Part shown: in pieces, positions 7,319 to 9,624 of the stretch | How the letters are laid out: every line of letters starts with the position of its first letter | How positions within the stretch are numbered: position 1 is the stretch's first letter | From: Xanthobacteraceae bacterium | GTDB taxonomy: Bacteria; Pseudomonadota; Alphaproteobacteria; Rhizobiales; Xanthobacteraceae | Direction of reading: 5' to 3' | DNA: 9,624 nucleotides | NCBI GenBank assembly: GCA_030043335.1 | Contig: JASHXX010000330.1 | Span: forward strand, 1-9,624 | Program-made: the position numbers and the translations under genes | The notes under the pieces: model-generated | What the model was told of the DNA's origin: nothing | Databases searched by the model: none | Seen by the model: the letters and a program-made list of their open reading frames with translations, nothing else

Positions 7319-8473
7319 CTAGGCGGCGGTGGCCGACGCCGTCTTCGCCGCTTTTTCGCGCGCTTCGGCGGCGCGGATTTCCGACAGGCGCTGCTGCACC
7401 TGGCCGTCGAACACATATTGCGCCGGCCGCTGGCCGGCGAGCGAGATTTCCGGCGCCATCTCGCCTTCGGTCTTGACGCCGCGCCAGGCGATCATCGCCG
7501 CCTGCAACGGATGCTTCATCATCGCGTCCGCCGCCGTCGCTTCGTAGCCGCAATGCGCCATGCAGTTCGCGCATTTCTCGTAGCGGCCGGTGCCGTACAA
7601 ATTCCAGTCGGTGGTTTCCATCAGCTCGGCAAACGTCTTGGCGTAGCCTTCGCCGAGCAGGTAACACGGCTTCTGCCAGCCGAAGATGTTGCGCGTCGGC
7701 ATGCCCCACGGCGTGCAGTGGAATTCCTGATTGCCGGCGAGGAAGTCGAGGAACATGCTGGAATGGGTGAGGTTCCAGTTCTTGAACTTGCCGAGCGCGA
7801 ATACCCTGCGGAACAGCTCCTTGGTCTTGCGCCGATTGAGGAAGTGCTGCTGATCGGGTGCCCGCTCATAGGCGTAGCCGGGCGAGATCGAGACGCCGAC
7901 GCCGAGCTCCTCGGTCAAGTCGAGGAAGGCGGCGATGTCCTCGGCCGGATGACCGTCGAAGATCGTGCAGTTGACGTTGACGGCGAAGCCCTTGGCCTTC
8001 GCGGCCTTGACGGCGGAGACGGCCTTCTCGAAGCCGCCCTCCATGCACACCGATTTATCGTGGTGCTCTTTGAGGCCGTCGAGATGCACCGAAAAGAACA
8101 GATAGGGCGACGGCTCGAACAGATGCAGCTTTTTTTCGAGAAGCAGCGCATTGGTGCACAGCGATACGAATTTCTTGCGCGCCACGATGCCTTTGACGAT
8201 CTCGCCGATCTCCTTGTGGATCAGCGGCTCGCCGCCCGGGATTGCGACCATCGGCGCGCCGCACTCGTCGACCGCGTCGAGGCACTCCTTGACCGAAAGG
8301 CGCTTGTTCAGGATCGCGTCGGGATAGTCGATCTTGCCGCAGCCGAAGCAGGCAAGGTTGCAGCGGAACAGCGGCTCCAGCATCAGCACGAGGGGATAGC
8401 GCTTGCGCCCGGCGAGCCGCTGCCGCAGTACGTAAGAGCCGACGGCGACCTTCTGTCGTAGAGATACACCCAC
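7319..8473 (-). CDS. hpnH: Adenosylhopane synthase HpnH (radical SAM)
   Basis: A 384-residue radical S-adenosylmethionine enzyme. HpnH adds the 5'-deoxyadenosyl radical to hopene, giving adenosylhopane, the first committed step to C35 extended hopanoids. The [4Fe-4S] motif CxxxCxxC is C38, C42, C45 (RCNLACFGC), preceded by LEPLFRCN. The SAM-binding GGE region is IPGGEPL (78-84). A second Cys-rich region, CANCMAHCGYE (C301, C304, C308), with C253 and C270, fits the C-terminal domain of the family. The last about 20 residues are Ala/Lys/Glu-rich and probably disordered. The start is GTG, supported by AGAAGGA (8481-8487) seven nucleotides upstream. It lies 43 nt downstream of ispH on the same strand, so co-transcription is likely, and it converges on shc. 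The usual partner hpnG is not adjacent. Confidence 0.95.
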   Translation of the reverse strand: MGVSLRQKVAVGSYVLRQRLAGRKRYPLVLMLEPLFRCNLACFGCGKIDYPDAILNKRLSVKECLDAVDECGAPMVAIPGGEPLIHKEIGEIVKGIVARKKFVSLCTNALLLEKKLHLFEPSPYLFFSVHLDGLKEHHDKSVCMEGGFEKAVSAVKAAKAKGFAVNVNCTIFDGHPAEDIAAFLDLTEELGVGVSISPGYAYERAPDQQHFLNRRKTKELFRRVFALGKFKNWNLTHSSMFLDFLAGNQEFHCTPWGMPTRNIFGWQKPCYLLGEGYAKTFAELMETTDWNLYGTGRYEKCANCMAHCGYEATAADAMMKHPLQAAMIAWRGVKTEGEMAPEISLAGQRPAQYVFDGQVQQRLSEIRAAEAREKAAKTASATAA

Positions 8474-8480
8474 GATCTTT

Positions 8481-8487
8481 TCCTTCT
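8481..8487 (-). promoter_or_regulatory. Ribosome binding site of hpnH
   Basis: On the minus strand this reads AGAAGGA, seven nucleotides before the GTG start of hpnH (8471-8473). It confirms a non-ATG start; no in-frame ATG lies at a comparable position. Confidence 0.7.
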
Positions 8488-8516
8488 GTGTCGTTGTGGT
8501 TGGGGAGCGGCGCCGA

Positions 8517-9473
8517 TCAGACTTTCGCCGTCACCCGGCCGGCGGTGAGGCCCTCGGTCAGCTCGGGCGGCAAGCGGAATTCGATCGTCTCCTGCCGGCC
8601 GGTCAGCTCGCTGACCTCGACCGGGCCGAGTCGCCGCAGGCCGTCGATGACGTCCTCGACCAGCACCTCGGGCGCGGACGCACCTGCGGTGATGCCGACG
8701 GTGTCGGCGCCGTTGAACCAATCCGGCTGCAGCTCGCTGCCGTCGGCGATCAGGTAGCACGGCGTGCCGGCCTCGTTGCCGATCTCGCGCAGGCGGTTGG
8801 AATTGGAGCTGTTCTTGGCGCCGACGACGAGGATGACGTCGACGAGCTTGGAGAGTTCGCGAACCGCGGTCTGCCGGTTCTGCGTGGCGTAGCAGATGTC
8901 ACGGGTCTCCGGTCCGACGATATCGGTAAACCGGCGATGCAAGGCGGCGATGATGCCGCGGGTGTCGTCGACGCTCAGCGTCGTCTGCGTGACATAGGCG
9001 ACCGGCGTGTCGGCCGGAATCTCGAGCGAGTCGACATCCCTCTCGGTCTGCACCAGCGTCACCGGCTCCGAGATCTGGCCCATCGTGCCCTCGACCTCGG
9101 GATGGCCGGCGTGGCCGATGAGGATGAGCTGGCGTCCCTGGCCGACGTAGCGCTTGCCCTGATTGTGCACCTTGGTGACCAGCGGGCAGGTCGCGTTGAG
9201 CACCGGCAGCTCGCGCGCGGCGGCTTCCTCCTCGACGCTCTTGGCGACGCCATGAGCGCTGAAGATCGTCACTGCATTGGGCGGAACCTCGGAGAGATCC
9301 TCGACGAAATGCGCACCTTTGGCCTTGAGGCTCTCGACCACGTGCTTGTTGTGGACGATTTCGTGGCGCACATAGACCGGCGGGCCGTATTTTTGCAGCG
9401 CCCGCTCGACAATCTCGATGGCACGCACGACCCCCGCACAAAATCCGCGAGGTTGAGCCAGTATCACCTTCAT
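8517..9473 (-). CDS. ispH: 4-hydroxy-3-methylbut-2-enyl diphosphate reductase
   Basis: A 318-residue iron-sulfur enzyme (IspH/LytB) that performs the last MEP-pathway step, reducing HMBPP to a mixture of IPP and DMAPP. The three cluster ligands are C12 (PRGFCAGV), C96 (NATCPLV) and C194 (RDICYATQ). Substrate-site residues are visible too: H41 (HEIVHN), H74 (FSAHGV), H124 and E126 ([10 protein letters not shown]), T167 (TQTTLS) and NSSNSNRL (221-228). Length is almost that of the E. coli enzyme. The reading frame stays open for 44 codons further upstream, but [14 protein letters not shown] is the family N-terminus, and GGAGG (9480-9484) lies six nucleotides before this ATG, fixing the start. 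It is the first gene of an ispH-hpnH pair, which ties C5 precursor supply to hopanoid extension; both proteins need [4Fe-4S] clusters. Confidence 0.97.
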   Translation of the reverse strand: MKVILAQPRGFCAGVVRAIEIVERALQKYGPPVYVRHEIVHNKHVVESLKAKGAHFVEDLSEVPPNAVTIFSAHGVAKSVEEEAAARELPVLNATCPLVTKVHNQGKRYVGQGRQLILIGHAGHPEVEGTMGQISEPVTLVQTERDVDSLEIPADTPVAYVTQTTLSVDDTRGIIAALHRRFTDIVGPETRDICYATQNRQTAVRELSKLVDVILVVGAKNSSNSNRLREIGNEAGTPCYLIADGSELQPDWFNGADTVGITAGASAPEVLVEDVIDGLRRLGPVEVSELTGRQETIEFRLPPELTEGLTAGRVTAKV

Positions 9474-9479
9474 CAATAA

Positions 9480-9484
9480 CCTCC
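9480..9484 (-). promoter_or_regulatory. Ribosome binding site of ispH
   Basis: On the minus strand this is GGAGG, six nucleotides before the ATG at 9471-9473. It is the strongest site of any complete gene here and excludes the longer in-frame start at 9605. Confidence 0.8.
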
Positions 9485-9499
9485 AGGCCGGCACCCGAC

Positions 9500-9516
9500 T
9501 GCGGCTTGGCGCCGCA
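9500..9516. promoter_or_regulatory. 6-bp stem-loop in the ispH leader
   Basis: TGCGGC (9500-9505) and GCCGCA (9511-9516) form a perfect inverted repeat around a 5-nt loop, 26 nt upstream of the ispH start. In the transcript it would lie between the putative promoter and the ribosome site. There is no following U-run, so it is not an obvious terminator. Function is unknown. Confidence 0.35.
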
Positions 9517-9550
9517 ACAGCTCCCGCGCCACCGCCCGCTTGCCCCGCGT

Positions 9551-9579
9551 CCAATACTTGGGCGACGCCGCCGTGACAA
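9551..9579 (-). promoter_or_regulatory. Candidate sigma-70 promoter of ispH-hpnH
   Basis: On the minus strand, TTGTCA (9574-9579) matches five of six -35 bases. After a 17-bp spacer, TATTGG (9551-9556) matches the first three -10 bases. The start of transcription would be near 9544, giving a leader of about 70 nt. The poor -10 makes this tentative. No gene is recognised in 9474-9624. Confidence 0.35.
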
Positions 9580-9624
9580 CCAACTTGGCCACGACACCGT
9601 TGCAATCAAGCCCCAGTCTTAATG

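Noticed and set aside
7418..8461. 347-codon plus-strand frame opposite hpnH, and a 327-codon frame at 8496-9479 opposite ispH
   Set aside because: Both are codon-for-codon mirrors of real genes with conserved iron-sulfur ligands. Their translations show only compositional bias.
9474..9605. 44-codon upstream extension of ispH
   Set aside because: The family begins at [14 protein letters not shown], and a GGAGG ribosome site lies inside the extension at ideal spacing for the internal ATG.

Overview
This window is most of a bacterial hopanoid (bacterial sterol-analogue lipid) biosynthesis locus. It has eight complete protein genes and almost no spare DNA. The DNA is strongly GC-rich, codon third positions are mostly G or C, and the gene content (ispA, hpnB, hpnC, hpnD, hpnE, shc/hpnF, hpnH, ispH) is typical of hopanoid-producing Alphaproteobacteria. 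A member of the Hyphomicrobiales (Rhizobiales) is my best guess, but the genus cannot be read from the sequence alone.

Layout. (1) An ispA-type farnesyl diphosphate synthase lies on the minus strand (39-974), and a strong Shine-Dalgarno-like sequence at the left window edge suggests another minus-strand gene just outside. (2) A 144-bp divergent intergenic region (975-1118) holds a shared AT-rich promoter patch and a perfect 12-bp palindrome. (3) A tight plus-strand operon, hpnB-hpnC-hpnD-hpnE-shc, runs from 1119 to 7246 with junctions of -4, 0, +13 and -4 nt. (4) A 72-bp gap between convergent genes contains a near-perfect 14-bp direct repeat. (5) A minus-strand operon follows, ispH then hpnH, spaced by 43 nt, with a leader of about 150 bp at the right edge.

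How the genes work together. IspH makes IPP and DMAPP, the last step of the MEP pathway. IspA condenses them to farnesyl diphosphate. HpnD joins two farnesyl diphosphates into presqualene diphosphate, HpnC converts that to hydroxysqualene, and HpnE reduces it to squalene. Squalene-hopene cyclase (Shc/HpnF) folds squalene into hopene/diplopterol. The radical-SAM enzyme HpnH then adds a 5'-deoxyadenosyl group, which starts the C35 extended hopanoids. HpnB is a membrane-anchored family-2 glycosyltransferase-like protein whose exact substrate is not established. The window therefore covers the route from C5 units to adenosylhopane. HpnG, the usual next enzyme, is not here.

All key catalytic motifs are intact. 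I see no RNA gene, mobile element, CRISPR array or pseudogene. I do not see a new biological system. The points worth a second look are the gene order (hpnG absent, hpnH convergent to shc and coupled to ispH), the start of hpnB, and a few small intergenic structures.
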